A stretch of 64,000 nt of DNA from Actinopolymorpha alba DSM 45243 (GTDB taxonomy: Bacteria > Actinomycetota > Actinomycetes > Propionibacteriales > Actinopolymorphaceae): NCBI RefSeq assembly GCF_000373925.1, contig NZ_KB892748.1:1-64000 (forward strand). The letters are read 5' to 3'. Both the position numbers and the translations under genes were made by a program. The notes beneath the pieces are model-generated. The model worked only from the letters and a program-made list of their open reading frames with translations, was not told the DNA's origin and did no database searches. Positions 35,495 through 44,300 of this stretch are shown in pieces. How positions within the stretch are numbered: position 1 is the stretch's first letter; the number at the start of each line of letters is the position of its first letter.

Positions 35495-36283
35495 GTGACT
35501 GACGAACAACCACCGGACCAGCAGCAACCGGCCACACCGTCGGGATGGGTGCCGTCGGGTCCGGCCGGGTCCCATCGTTTCGCCGGCCCGCCGACGCCAC
35601 CCGCCGACGACGCCGACGGGGCGCAGGCTGACGAGGGTTTCTCGCTCATCAAGGCGTTCGGTGGCTGGGGCGGCATGCTCGACGCGGGTCTGCCCGGTCT
35701 GGCGTTCGTCGTCACCTATACGGCGTTCGGTAACAACCTCCGGTACTCGCTCATCGTCGCGCTCTCCCTCGGCGCGGTGTTCACGGTCGTACGCCTGGTC
35801 AGGCGCGACCCGCTCCAGAACGTCATCGGCGGCTTCGTGGGTGTCGCGATCGCCGCGGTGATCGCGAACGCGACCGGAAAGGCCGGAGACTTCTATCTCC
35901 CCGGCCTGTTCATCAACGCGGCCTACGCGCTGGGGTACCTCATCGCGAACATCCTCAAGTGGCCGCTGATCGGCGTGGTCGTGGGTCTCGCCGCCGGCTG
36001 GGGCACGGCCTGGCGCCAGGACCCCCTGCTGCTGCGTGCCTTCCAGCGCGCCGGTTGGCTCTGGGTGGGCTTCTTCGTCCTGAAGCTGGCCGTCCAGCTG
36101 CCGCTCTATCTCACCGACCAGCTGGTCGCGTTGGGCGTCGCCCGGGTGGCCATGGGCTGGCCGTTGTGGCTGCTCGTCATGTGGTTGACGTACGTCGTGG
36201 TCAGGGGATCGGTGCCCACCGAACGCTGGGCGCAGGTCAAGCAGGCCGCCGACCAGCTCGCCCAGCGCCAGGCTGCGAAGTAG
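35495..36283 (+). CDS. DUF3159 family membrane protein
   Basis: The 262-residue protein has a Pro/Gln/Asp-rich N-terminal tail of about 50 residues and then six or so transmembrane helices (for example LAFVVTYTAFGNN and YSLIVALSLGAVFTVVRLV). The middle contains QNVIGGFVGVAIAAVIANATGKAGDFYLPG, and a last hydrophobic block (WPLWLLVMWLTYVVV) is near the end. It belongs to the DUF3159 family. The function is unknown, possibly transport. Confidence 0.88.
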   Translation: MTDEQPPDQQQPATPSGWVPSGPAGSHRFAGPPTPPADDADGAQADEGFSLIKAFGGWGGMLDAGLPGLAFVVTYTAFGNNLRYSLIVALSLGAVFTVVRLVRRDPLQNVIGGFVGVAIAAVIANATGKAGDFYLPGLFINAAYALGYLIANILKWPLIGVVVGLAAGWGTAWRQDPLLLRAFQRAGWLWVGFFVLKLAVQLPLYLTDQLVALGVARVAMGWPLWLLVMWLTYVVVRGSVPTERWAQVKQAADQLAQRQAAK

Positions 36284-36287
36284 TCGG

Positions 36288-36905
36288 TCAGCCCAGCATC
36301 GAGGGGTTGGAAGCAGGCGTAGCGGCCGCGGGAGTCTCATCCTGCGAGGGCTGTGGTGCGACGATCTTCGCGACCGCGTCGCGCGTGAGTTCGCGGTCGG
36401 CGGGCTCGGGGTCCAGCGCACGGTGGATCGCCACGCCCTCGATGAGGGCGTCAAGCTGGCGGGCCGTGCGGGGGTCGAAGTGCCGTTCGAGTTCGTGGCG
36501 GCTGCGTTGCATCCAGGTGCTGGTGATCTGGCGGAACCTCGGGTCGCGCGCCGCCAGCGTGTACAGCTCGTAGGTGATCACCTGGTCGCGGTTGCTCTGC
36601 TGGTCTGACAGGTGGTGGATCAGGTCGACGACCATGGCCTGGGCCTGCGTGGTGTCGGCCGCGGCACCCAGACGTGCCGCGAAGGTATCTGCGATCGAGT
36701 TCGCGAAGCGGGTGAACGCCTCGTACAGCAGGTCGTCCAGCCCGTTGAAGTGGTAGGAGAGTGACCCGAGGGGCACGTCCGCGCGTGCGGTGATCTTGCG
36801 ATGAGAAATGCCCGCGACACCGATCTCGGCGATGAGGTCGATCGTGATGTCGATCAGGCGGTCTCGTCGGCCGGGATCGGTGCGGCGGGCTCTCACGGTG
36901 CTCAT
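36288..36905 (-). CDS. TetR-family transcriptional regulator
   Basis: The 205-residue repressor has an N-terminal HTH (about residues 12-58: RLIDITIDLIAEIGVAGISHRKITARADVPLGSLSYHF) and a helical ligand-binding domain of the TetR_C type. The start at 36905 lies eight bases after the acetyltransferase stop, so the two form an operon. It is the obvious ligand-responsive binder for the 44-bp palindrome in the divergent promoter (37523-37566) and would then regulate its own operon and the MFS gene. Confidence 0.88.
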   Translation of the reverse strand: MSTVRARRTDPGRRDRLIDITIDLIAEIGVAGISHRKITARADVPLGSLSYHFNGLDDLLYEAFTRFANSIADTFAARLGAAADTTQAQAMVVDLIHHLSDQQSNRDQVITYELYTLAARDPRFRQITSTWMQRSRHELERHFDPRTARQLDALIEGVAIHRALDPEPADRELTRDAVAKIVAPQPSQDETPAAATPASNPSMLG

Positions 36906-36913
36906 CGGGACGG

Positions 36914-37525
36914 CTAGATGGATCGGATGACACGCGCCGGGTTGCCCACAGCGAGGGAGTTCGCGGGGATGTCCCGGGTGACGACAGAGCCGGCGCCCAC
37001 GACGCTGTTGTCGCCGATGCTCACCCCGGGACACACGATGACGCCGCCACCCAGCCACACATTGTCGCCGATCGTGATCGGCTTGGCCGCCTCGAGCTTG
37101 TCGCGCCGCGGCTGTGGCGCGACCGGGTGCGTGGGAGTCAGCAACTGCACGTGTGGACCGATCTGGCAGTCCGCCCCGATGGTGATCGGCGCGACGTCCA
37201 GCGCAGTCAGGCCCATGTTGATGAAGGTGCGCGGGCCGACGGTGATGTGGCTGCCGTAGTCCACGTAGATCGGCGCGCGCACGAAGGCCGTCTCGTCCAG
37301 GGACCCGAGCAGTTCGCGGGCGAGGTGCTGGGTGTTCCAGGGGTGCTCGTTGTAGGCGGCGAGGAACTGTGCCGACAGCCGCACGGCCTTCTTCTGCTCC
37401 TCGAAGATCGCCGGGTCGTCGGAGATGTACAGATCACCAGCCAGCATGCGCTCGTGGTTGGTGCGCGGGTCGCCGGCGAAGTAGTCGGGGGGCGGTGCCG
37501 GAGCGGCCGAAGTCACGTCGTTCAT
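36914..37525 (-). CDS. sugar O-acetyltransferase (Maa/LacA-like)
   Basis: The 203-residue hexapeptide-repeat enzyme acetylates sugars such as maltose or galactosides with acetyl-CoA. The N-terminal Mac domain (about 20-75, ERMLAGDLYISDDPAIFEEQKKA) is followed by a left-handed beta-helix with repeated [LIV]G-x-x-x-x motifs, the catalytic His in LLTPTHPV, and GVSIGDNSVVGAGSVV. Its ATG is the left end of the operator palindrome, so the mRNA is probably leaderless. Together with the MFS gene this suggests detoxification by acetylation and efflux. Confidence 0.88.
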   Translation of the reverse strand: MNDVTSAAPAPPPDYFAGDPRTNHERMLAGDLYISDDPAIFEEQKKAVRLSAQFLAAYNEHPWNTQHLARELLGSLDETAFVRAPIYVDYGSHITVGPRTFINMGLTALDVAPITIGADCQIGPHVQLLTPTHPVAPQPRRDKLEAAKPITIGDNVWLGGGVIVCPGVSIGDNSVVGAGSVVTRDIPANSLAVGNPARVIRSI

Positions 37526-37566
37526 GTGAACGATCGTACATTACGTTATGTACGATCGTTCACATG
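37523..37566. promoter_or_regulatory. symmetric divergent operator-promoter
   Basis: CATGTGAACGATCGTACAT (37523-37541) and its exact inverse (37548-37566) flank the centre TACGTT, a 44-bp palindrome with one central mismatch. The outermost three bases of each arm are the two start codons (CAT = acetyltransferase ATG; ATG = MFS start). The inner -10-like TACGAT (37551-37556, and its mirror at 37538-37533) lies seven bases before each ATG. Both transcripts would be leaderless, and one bound TetR dimer pair would shut both. Confidence 0.75.
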
Positions 37567-38820
37567 ACGAGTCAGGCCTCCCTGTCACCCCTCGGCCCGC
37601 CACCGCTTCCGCCCCAGGTACGTCGCGCACGCGGCGCGGCTTTCATCTTCATGCTCTCCGCCGGCGTTACCGCCGCCTCGCTGTTCGTACGCACACCGGC
37701 GCTCCGCGATCTCATCCAGGCGTCAATCGCCGAGATGGGTCTTGTGCTCTTCGGCCTGTCCGTCGGATCCATGGCGGGCATCCTGTCCTCGTCGGCCATC
37801 GTCCGTGCCATCGGTGCGCGGCGCGTGGTCGCCCTCGGCAGCGCCTTCTTCGTCCTGGGGCTCGCCACCGTCGGCGTCCTCGCGGTGTCCGGCAGCGCCG
37901 GTGTTTTCGCCGGCCTCGTCATGGTCGGGCTGGGCTTCGGCCTCTCGGAGATCGCGATCAACCTCGAGGGCGCCGCGATGGAAGCCGCGTCAGGCCGCAC
38001 CATGCTGACCACCATCCACGGCTTCTTCAGCCTCGGCAGCGTCCTCGGCGCGGGGACCGGGATCGCAATGACCCAGCTGGGAGTCCCGATCACCGCGCAC
38101 CTGTGCACCGTCGCGGTCCTCTGCGCGATCGCACTGGCCCTCGCCCTGCCCCGGCTTCCCCGAGCCACCGGCCGTACGCCGGCCGACGCCCCCAACCGGG
38201 CAGACCGCTCGGGCTGGCGTGCCCAGCTTGCCGTGTGGAAGCAGCCGCGCATCGTCCTGCTCGGCATCGTGGTGCTCTGTCTCGCCCTGGCGGAGGGATC
38301 GGCCAGCGACTGGTTGCCACTCCTGATGGTCGACGGACACGGAACCTCGCCCACCGCGGGGTCGATCGTCTTCACCGCTTTCGCCGTCGCCGGCACCATC
38401 GGTCGCTTTCTCGGCGCGCCGCTCCTGGCCCGCTTCGGCCGCGTGACTGTGCTCCGCGCCAGCGCACTGGTCCTCGCCACGGGGATCGCGTTCGTCATCT
38501 TCTCCGACAACATCCTCATCGCCGGTGGCGCCGTCCTCCTGTGGGGACTGGGAGCCGCCCTCGGTTTCCCCGTGACGCTGTCCGCAGCTGGTGACAGCGA
38601 AGACCCCACAACCACCGTCAGCGCTGTCGCGACCGCCGGCTACACAGCCTTCCTCGTGGGCCCGCCTCTGCTCGGATTCCTCGGCGAACACCTCGGTCTC
38701 CGCCCCGCCATGACCGTTGTCCTGGCCGCGGTCCTCATCGCCGCAACCCTCGCCACGGCAGCCCGTGTCCGCTCACCTCGTCGCAGCTCACGGCTCGCTT
38801 TCAGTCGCCGTGCGGGCTGA
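37564..38820 (+). CDS. MFS transporter
   Basis: The 418-residue major facilitator protein has about 12 helices. The first is FIFMLSAGVTAASLFVRTP, and the middle reads GFGLSEIAINLEGAAMEAASGRTMLTTIHGFFSLGSVLG. Its ATG is the right end of the palindromic operator and no ribosome-binding site is available upstream. Regulation by the divergent TetR is likely, and it is probably an exporter for the same compound that the acetyltransferase modifies. Confidence 0.85.
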   Translation: MTSQASLSPLGPPPLPPQVRRARGAAFIFMLSAGVTAASLFVRTPALRDLIQASIAEMGLVLFGLSVGSMAGILSSSAIVRAIGARRVVALGSAFFVLGLATVGVLAVSGSAGVFAGLVMVGLGFGLSEIAINLEGAAMEAASGRTMLTTIHGFFSLGSVLGAGTGIAMTQLGVPITAHLCTVAVLCAIALALALPRLPRATGRTPADAPNRADRSGWRAQLAVWKQPRIVLLGIVVLCLALAEGSASDWLPLLMVDGHGTSPTAGSIVFTAFAVAGTIGRFLGAPLLARFGRVTVLRASALVLATGIAFVIFSDNILIAGGAVLLWGLGAALGFPVTLSAAGDSEDPTTTVSAVATAGYTAFLVGPPLLGFLGEHLGLRPAMTVVLAAVLIAATLATAARVRSPRRSSRLAFSRRAG

Positions 38821-39469
38821 GAAGGTCCTGCAGCTCCTTCTCCCGCTCGGGTACGGCGACGAAGAGCAGCTCGTCATGGGCCTCGAGCGGGGTGTCGCCA
38901 CTCGGCACCAGCACCCTGTCCTCCCGGACGATCGCCACGAGGGTGGTGTCGGGTGGCCACGAAACGTCCTGCACCCGGCTGCCGATGGTGCGCGAATCCT
39001 CGGGAAGGGTGAGCTCGACGAGGTTGGCCTGGCCCTGCCGGAACGTGAAGAGCCGCACCAGGTCGCCGACCGTTACCGCCTCCTCGACCAGCGCGGCCAT
39101 GATGCGCGGCGTCGAGACCGCGACGTCAACGCCCCAGGACTCGTTGAACAGCCATTCGTTCTTGGGGTGATTGACCCGCGCCACGACCCGGGGTACGCCG
39201 AACTCGGTCTTGGCGAGCAGCGAGACCACCAGGTTGACCTTGTCGTCGCCGGTCGCCGCGATCACCACCTGGCAGCGGTGGAGAGCCGCCTCGTCGAGGG
39301 TCGAGAGCTCGCAGGCGTCGGCGAGGAGCCACTCGGCGTTGGGTACGGCCTCCGCCTTGGTCGCCGAGGGGTCCCGGTCGATCAGGAGGACGTCGTGGCG
39401 GTTTTCCAGCAGCTCGCTCGCGATGGAGCGGCCGACGTTGCCGGCTCCGGCGATCACGACGCGCATCAC
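38801..39469 (-). CDS. ceoC: TrkA-type potassium uptake protein (CeoC-like)
   Basis: The 222-residue cytoplasmic gating subunit has a Rossmann RCK-N domain (MMRVVIAGAGNVGRS, then HRCQVVIAATGDD) and an RCK-C domain after about residue 145, which binds nucleotide ligands. Its end overlaps the MFS gene 3' end (38801-38820). The start overlaps the CeoB stop by four bases, so the two are a translationally coupled pair. Confidence 0.9.
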   Translation of the reverse strand: MMRVVIAGAGNVGRSIASELLENRHDVLLIDRDPSATKAEAVPNAEWLLADACELSTLDEAALHRCQVVIAATGDDKVNLVVSLLAKTEFGVPRVVARVNHPKNEWLFNESWGVDVAVSTPRIMAALVEEAVTVGDLVRLFTFRQGQANLVELTLPEDSRTIGSRVQDVSWPPDTTLVAIVREDRVLVPSGDTPLEAHDELLFVAVPEREKELQDLLSPHGD

Positions 39470-40128
39470 GCCTCCTCCGGGCCATGGGCGAAGGCCGCCT
39501 CGACCTTGTCGACGGTGCCTTCCCGGATGATGACGTGGACGAGGTCGCCGTCCTGGATCACGGTGCCGCGATCGGGGAGGATGCCTTCACCAAGCCGGGT
39601 GAGGAAGGCGATCCGGGCCGCACTCGCCTCTTCGAGGTCGCTGATCCGATGTCCGATCCAGGCTGGGTTCACGTGGATCTCGGCGAGGCGGACTGTGCCG
39701 GTCGGGTCGCGCCACTCCGGCTCCGAGCCCTCCGGCAGGAGGCGGCGGATGATCTGATGGCTGGTCCACGGGATGGTCGCCACGGTGGGGATCCCGAGCC
39801 GCTGGTAGACCTCAGCTCGACCCGGGTCGTAGATACGGGCGACGACGTTCTCCACCCGGAAGACCTCGCGCGCGATCCGCGCTGACAGGACATTGGAGTT
39901 GTCTCCGCTGGAGACGGCGGCGAACGCACCGGCCTCCTCGATGCCCGCCTCGATGAGGACGTCCCGGTCGAAGCCGATTCCGGTGACGGTCCGCCCGGCG
40001 AAGCTTGGGCCGAGCCGCCGGAACGCTTCCGTGGCACGGTCGATGACGGCAACGCTGTGGCCGCGGTCTTCGAGGCTGTGCGCGAGGGTGGAACCCACTC
40101 GCCCGCACCCCATGATCACGATGTGCAC
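39466..40128 (-). CDS. ceoB: TrkA-type potassium uptake protein (CeoB-like)
   Basis: The 220-residue TrkA-like subunit has a clear dinucleotide site GCGRVGS (7-13) and an RCK-C domain in the last 80 residues. It is paired with the preceding gene by a four-base overlap and diverges from a KimA-like permease across 203 bp, a conserved actinobacterial K+ arrangement. It presumably gates or senses for K+ uptake. Confidence 0.9.
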   Translation of the reverse strand: MHIVIMGCGRVGSTLAHSLEDRGHSVAVIDRATEAFRRLGPSFAGRTVTGIGFDRDVLIEAGIEEAGAFAAVSSGDNSNVLSARIAREVFRVENVVARIYDPGRAEVYQRLGIPTVATIPWTSHQIIRRLLPEGSEPEWRDPTGTVRLAEIHVNPAWIGHRISDLEEASAARIAFLTRLGEGILPDRGTVIQDGDLVHVIIREGTVDKVEAAFAHGPEEA

Positions 40129-40331
40129 AGTGTCCTTCTTCGTGCGGTGGGTTTATGCACGGTTTGTGTCGGCATGGTCATCGTCTGCACGGTGTCACCA
40201 GCCCCGACGGTTTGTCCGTCCGGGCAATCCAGAACGCTACACCGGGTGACCCTGCACCATCCCGCGGCGGGCGGCCTTGACGGCAGACTGCGAACAAGGA
40301 ACTTCTGACGCAGGGCACTAGCATCCTTGCC

Positions 40332-42374
40332 GTGGGAATAGGTGACCTAGGAAAGCGTCTCCTCATCGGCCGGAAGCTGCGGAGCGCCCAGCTGCACGAG
40401 ACGCTGCTTTCCAAGCGCATCGCGCTTCCCGTCTTCGCCAGCGACGCGCTCTCGTCGGTCGCCTACGCTCCCGACGAGATCTTCATCATGCTGTCGTTCG
40501 CCGGACTCGCGGCGTACGCCTTCTCGTGGAAGATCGGCATCCTTGTCGCGTTCGTCATGCTCGTCGTGGTCGCGTCGTACCGCCAGAACGTCCAGGCGTA
40601 CCAATCCGGGGGCGGCGACTACGAGGTCGCGACGGTCAACCTCGGACGGTCGGCCGGACTCACGGTGGCGAGCGCGCTGATGGTCGACTACGTGCTGACC
40701 GTCGCGGTGTCCATCTCCTCGGCCGCGCAGTACGCCGCTACCGCGATCGGGTCGCTCCAGGGTCACCAGACCACCGTCGCGGTGGTCGCCACGTTGTTCC
40801 TCATGACGATGAACCTCCGCGGGATCCGCGAGTCGGGTACGGCGTTCGCGATCCCGACGTACCTCTTCATGGCCGCGATCCTCGCGATGGCGGCCTGGGG
40901 TTTCGTGCGGTATCTCTTCGGTGACCTGCCGCAGGCCTCGACCGCCGATCTTCGGGTCGCGCCGGAGGCGGGGTTCGAGCAGGGGTTCACCGGGCTGGCC
41001 GCGGCGTTCCTGCTTCTGCGGGCGTTCGCGTCCGGCTGCGCCGCGCTCACGGGCGTGGAGGCGATCAGCAACGGCGTGCCGGCGTTCCGCAAACCGAAGG
41101 GACGCAACGCCGCCACGACCCTGCTCATGCTGGGCGTCGTGGCGATCACCATGGGGCTCAGCATCATCGTGCTCGGCAACCTCATGAACGTCCGCATGGC
41201 TGAGAGCCCGGCCACCCAGCTGATCCGACCCGACGGCACTCCGGTCGGGCCGGGCTACCACCAGGAGCCGGTGATCAGTCAGCTGGCGGCCGGAATCTTC
41301 AACCACTTCCCGCCCGGGTTCTTCATCGTGGCGGGAGTCACCGGTGTGATCCTCGTGCTCGCGGCGAACACCGCGTTCAACGGCTTCCCGGTGCTGGGAT
41401 CGATCCTGGCGCGGGACGGTTACCTGCCCCGGCAGCTTCACACCCGCGGTGACCGGCTCGCCTACTCCAACGGCATCATCCTGCTCGCCGGCTTCGCGAT
41501 CGTCCTGATCGTCGCCTTCCAGGCGGACGTCACCCGGCTGATCCAGCTCTACATCGTCGGCGTCTTCGTGTCCTTCACGGTGAGCCAGACCGGCATGATC
41601 CGGCACTGGACGCGGCTGCTGCGCACCGAGCGGGACCCGGCGGCCCGCAGCCGGATGTTGCGCAGCCGGGTCATCAACGCCGTCGGCCTGGCCGTGACCG
41701 CACTGGTCCTTGTGATCGTGCTCATCACGAAGTTCACCCACGGCGCCTGGATCGCGATCGCGGCGATGGCCGTGCTCTTCGTGCTGATGCGGGGGATCCG
41801 GCACCACTACGAGCAGGTCGCGGAGGAGATCGCGGTCGAGCCTGACGAGGAGCTCGTCCTCCCGTCGAAGGTGCACGCGGTGGTGCTCGTCTCCAGGCTG
41901 CACAAGGCAGCGCTGCGGGCCCTCGCCTTCTCCCGCGCGTCGCGACCCGACGTGCTCGAGGCGGTGACCGTCAACGTCGACTCGGAGGAGACGGAGCGCC
42001 TGGTCGACGAATGGGATCGTCGCGGGCTACCCGTTCCCCTGAAGGTGCTCTCCTCGCCGTACCGCGAGATCACCAAACCCGTGGTCGACTACGTACGCTC
42101 CATCCGGCGCGCGAGCCCGCGCGACATCGTCACGGTGTACATCCCGGAGTACGTCGTGGGGCGGTGGTGGGAGCACCTCCTGCACAACCAGAGCGCCCTC
42201 AGGCTCAAGGGCCGACTGCTGTTCACGCCGGGCGTGATGGTGACGAGCGTGCCGTACCAACTCCACTCGGCGGAGATCGCCAAGCGCCGCGCCGAGCGTC
42301 CGGTCGTCACACCCGGCGAGGTACGCCGTGGCGGGCCGGCCCAGCCGGAGAAGCGCTCGCCCGCACGCCGGTGA
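40332..42374 (+). CDS. APC-superfamily K+/amino-acid permease (KimA-like)
   Basis: The 680-residue transporter has about 12 helices (ILVAFVMLVVVASYRQN, TVASALMVDYVLTVAVSISSA and others) and a cytoplasmic C-terminal domain (after about 500) like that of KimA/YdaO, which imports K+. The segment RIALPVFASDALSSVAYAPDE is typical. The GTG at 40332 is seven bases after a TAGCAT -10-like box, consistent with a leaderless mRNA. Linkage to two TrkA/Ceo proteins favours K+ over an amino acid as substrate, though this is inferred. Confidence 0.82.
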   Translation: MGIGDLGKRLLIGRKLRSAQLHETLLSKRIALPVFASDALSSVAYAPDEIFIMLSFAGLAAYAFSWKIGILVAFVMLVVVASYRQNVQAYQSGGGDYEVATVNLGRSAGLTVASALMVDYVLTVAVSISSAAQYAATAIGSLQGHQTTVAVVATLFLMTMNLRGIRESGTAFAIPTYLFMAAILAMAAWGFVRYLFGDLPQASTADLRVAPEAGFEQGFTGLAAAFLLLRAFASGCAALTGVEAISNGVPAFRKPKGRNAATTLLMLGVVAITMGLSIIVLGNLMNVRMAESPATQLIRPDGTPVGPGYHQEPVISQLAAGIFNHFPPGFFIVAGVTGVILVLAANTAFNGFPVLGSILARDGYLPRQLHTRGDRLAYSNGIILLAGFAIVLIVAFQADVTRLIQLYIVGVFVSFTVSQTGMIRHWTRLLRTERDPAARSRMLRSRVINAVGLAVTALVLVIVLITKFTHGAWIAIAAMAVLFVLMRGIRHHYEQVAEEIAVEPDEELVLPSKVHAVVLVSRLHKAALRALAFSRASRPDVLEAVTVNVDSEETERLVDEWDRRGLPVPLKVLSSPYREITKPVVDYVRSIRRASPRDIVTVYIPEYVVGRWWEHLLHNQSALRLKGRLLFTPGVMVTSVPYQLHSAEIAKRRAERPVVTPGEVRRGGPAQPEKRSPARR

Positions 42375-42425
42375 TCCCGTAGACCGGTGCTGCAGCCGGA
42401 GGGGACGTTGGGCAGGATGCCGGGC

Positions 42426-43382
42426 ATGGACCTGCGGATATTCACCGAACCCCAGCAGGGTGCGTCCTACGACGCACTGCTGCGGCTTGCCCAGACATCT
42501 GAGGAATGTGCGTACGACGCGTTCTTCCGCTCCGACCACTATCTCGTCATGGGCGACGGCGACGGCCTGCCCGGGCCGACCGACGCGTGGACCCACCTGG
42601 CCGGCCTTGCCCGGGAGACCTCCCGGATCCGGCTCGGGACCCTGGTGAGCCCGGTCACCTTCCGGTTCCCCGGAATCCTGGCGATCCAGGTGGCCCAGGT
42701 CGACCAGATGTCCGGTGGACGCGTCGAGCTGGGGCTGGGCGCCGGGTGGTTCGAAGCCGAGCACCGGGCCTACGGCATTCCGTTCCCGCCGAAGCGGTTC
42801 GACCTCTTCGAGGAGCAGCTCGCGATCATCACCGGGTTGTGGAAGACGCCGGTGGGGGAGCGGTTCGGGTTCGCGGGCCAGCACTACACGTTGGAGGACT
42901 CGCCTGCGCTTCCCAAGCCGGTCCAGTCGCCGCACCCGCCGATCATCATCGGCGGTGGCGGCCCGCGGCGTACCCCCGCGCTGGCGGCGAGGTACGCCGC
43001 GGAGTTCAACCTCGGCTTCGCCGGGCCCGAGGCGATGCGTCCGGGCTTCGAGCGGGTCCGCGCGGCGTGCGTGGCGGCGGGGCGCGATCCTGACTCGCTG
43101 GTCCTGTCCGCGGCGCTGGCGTTGTGCTGCGGCAAGGACGACGCGCAGGTACGGCAGCGGGCCGACGCGATCCGGCGCGACGCCGACGAACTCCGCCGGG
43201 ACGGCCTGGCGGGTACGCCGGACGAGCTCGTGGAGCGGATCGGGCAGTACGCCGAGCTCGGGGTGTCGCGGTTGTACCTGCAGGTGCTCGACATCGAGGA
43301 CCTCGACCAGGTGGAGCTGGTCGCCTCCGACGTCGTTCCCCAGCTCGAGCCGCTGAGACGGGGAATGATCACGTTTACGTGA
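42426..43382 (+). CDS. LLM-class F420-dependent oxidoreductase
   Basis: The 318-residue luciferase-like TIM-barrel enzyme opens with MDLRIFTEPQQGASYDALLRLAQTSEE. It has ETSRIRLGTLVSPVTFRFPGILA, QMSGGRVELGLGAGW and the ligand-side ALPKPVQSPHPPIIIGGGG, as in F420-dependent members. The ATG at 42426 has AGGA a few bases upstream. The stop TGA (43380-43382) lies inside a 32-bp palindrome (43360-43391), which therefore supplies the last codons and also the terminator. Confidence 0.88.
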   Translation: MDLRIFTEPQQGASYDALLRLAQTSEECAYDAFFRSDHYLVMGDGDGLPGPTDAWTHLAGLARETSRIRLGTLVSPVTFRFPGILAIQVAQVDQMSGGRVELGLGAGWFEAEHRAYGIPFPPKRFDLFEEQLAIITGLWKTPVGERFGFAGQHYTLEDSPALPKPVQSPHPPIIIGGGGPRRTPALAARYAAEFNLGFAGPEAMRPGFERVRAACVAAGRDPDSLVLSAALALCCGKDDAQVRQRADAIRRDADELRRDGLAGTPDELVERIGQYAELGVSRLYLQVLDIEDLDQVELVASDVVPQLEPLRRGMITFT

Positions 43383-43391
43383 TCATTCCCC
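43360..43391. repeat. palindromic terminator-like repeat across a stop codon
   Basis: GGGGAATGATCACGT (43360-43374), TT, ACGTGATCATTCCCC (43377-43391) is a perfect palindrome. It contains the last codons and stop of the LLM gene and sits between convergent genes. Its inner half-site AATGATCACGT differs by one base from AATGACCACGT at 29754-29764, so both belong to one repeat family. Confidence 0.8.
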
Positions 43392-43430
43392 ACGACGCGC
43401 GGTGAATGTGGCGCGTGTGGTGGGGAGTTG

Positions 43431-43973
43431 TCACGTGAGGTGGGTACGCCGGCGGTGGTCGGCGACCCGCACCCGGTTGGCGCAGCGGAGGGAGCAGAAC
43501 CTCCGCTGCCCGTTCCGCGAGGTGTCGAGGAAGACCATGGCGCACCCGTCACGAGCACAGCGCCCAAGTCGGGTGCCGCCGGCATCGCAGAGTGTGTGCG
43601 CGAGCCCGGCGGCGGTCTGCGCGCGTACGCGGACCACCACGTCCGGCTCCTCCCGGAAGTAGTGCAGGTGCGGGGCTCTGCCCCCGTGCTGGCTGATGAA
43701 GGGCCGGCTGGCTCCGCGTTCGAGCAGATGGTTGATGACCGCGACCTGGCGGTCGAGATCGGGTTCGCCGTACGCCTGGCTGAGTTCCCCTGCCCACGCG
43801 ACGAGCTCGGCCGCCTGGGATGCGGTGGGCGTGTCGGTCTGGATGTCATGGTCGGTCAGGAGACTCCACAGCCTGTCGGGATCGGCCGCCCGCGGCGGGG
43901 AGACGCCAACGGAGAAGTTGACCAGCGCGGTCGCGAGCCGGGCAGCCGACCCGCCGTAATGGTTGAAATGCAC
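43431..43973 (-). CDS. CGNR zinc-finger transcriptional regulator
   Basis: The 180-residue protein has an ABATE-type N-terminal domain (about 1-120; opening MHFNHYGGSAARLATALVNF). The C-terminal CGNR zinc finger has GRCARDGCAMVF and RRFCSLRCANRVRVADHRRR, so four Cys coordinate zinc and the CANR variant replaces CGNR. Such proteins act as DNA-binding stress regulators. It is convergent with the LLM gene. Confidence 0.88.
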   Translation of the reverse strand: MHFNHYGGSAARLATALVNFSVGVSPPRAADPDRLWSLLTDHDIQTDTPTASQAAELVAWAGELSQAYGEPDLDRQVAVINHLLERGASRPFISQHGGRAPHLHYFREEPDVVVRVRAQTAAGLAHTLCDAGGTRLGRCARDGCAMVFLDTSRNGQRRFCSLRCANRVRVADHRRRTHLT

Positions 43974-44032
43974 AAGGCCATGACAGCACGCTGGTCAATG
44001 TGCGCGACAGAGCCGGATCTTCGAGGGTTCCA

Positions 44033-44242
44033 GTGCCGACCGAGCCGTCCGAGGGCCGGGCGGGAGCGGCGTGCCCGTCCTGCGGATGGCCCACGAACGA
44101 GGCTGGGGGAGTGCGGCTGTCCCGCCATCCGACCACGGCCGGTCAGGTCGAGTACCACCGCTGCGTGTGCGGTCAGCTTCTGGTGATGGTCGCCGGAGTG
44201 GTGGCGACGAGCGCGGGTCCCGGGTGGCGCCGACCAGCCTGA
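44033..44242 (+). CDS. small zinc-ribbon protein
   Basis: The GTG start at 44033 gives a 69-residue protein with two CxxC pairs, CPSC and CVCG, spaced by about 30 residues (HRCVCGQLLVMVAGVVAT follows). This zinc-ribbon shape is common in small actinobacterial proteins. An alternative GTG at 44000 would add 11 residues. It lies just upstream of the copper-related gene group; a functional link is possible but unproven. Confidence 0.5.
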   Translation: MPTEPSEGRAGAACPSCGWPTNEAGGVRLSRHPTTAGQVEYHRCVCGQLLVMVAGVVATSAGPGWRRPA

Positions 44243-44300
44243 CGAACGCTGGGCCCTAGACTTCGAGCGGCATCTTGTGCGAGCGAAGAGGATCAGGTAC

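Noticed and set aside
40129-40331. Possible c-di-AMP (ydaO) riboswitch upstream of the KimA-like permease
   Set aside because: The gap lacks the paired elements of that riboswitch as far as I can see, and a -10-like box lies seven bases before the start codon, leaving no leader.
40347-41903. A 518-codon minus-strand frame inside the K+ permease gene
   Set aside because: The composition (Arg, His, Asp, Glu) is that of an antisense frame; the + strand has obvious membrane helices.
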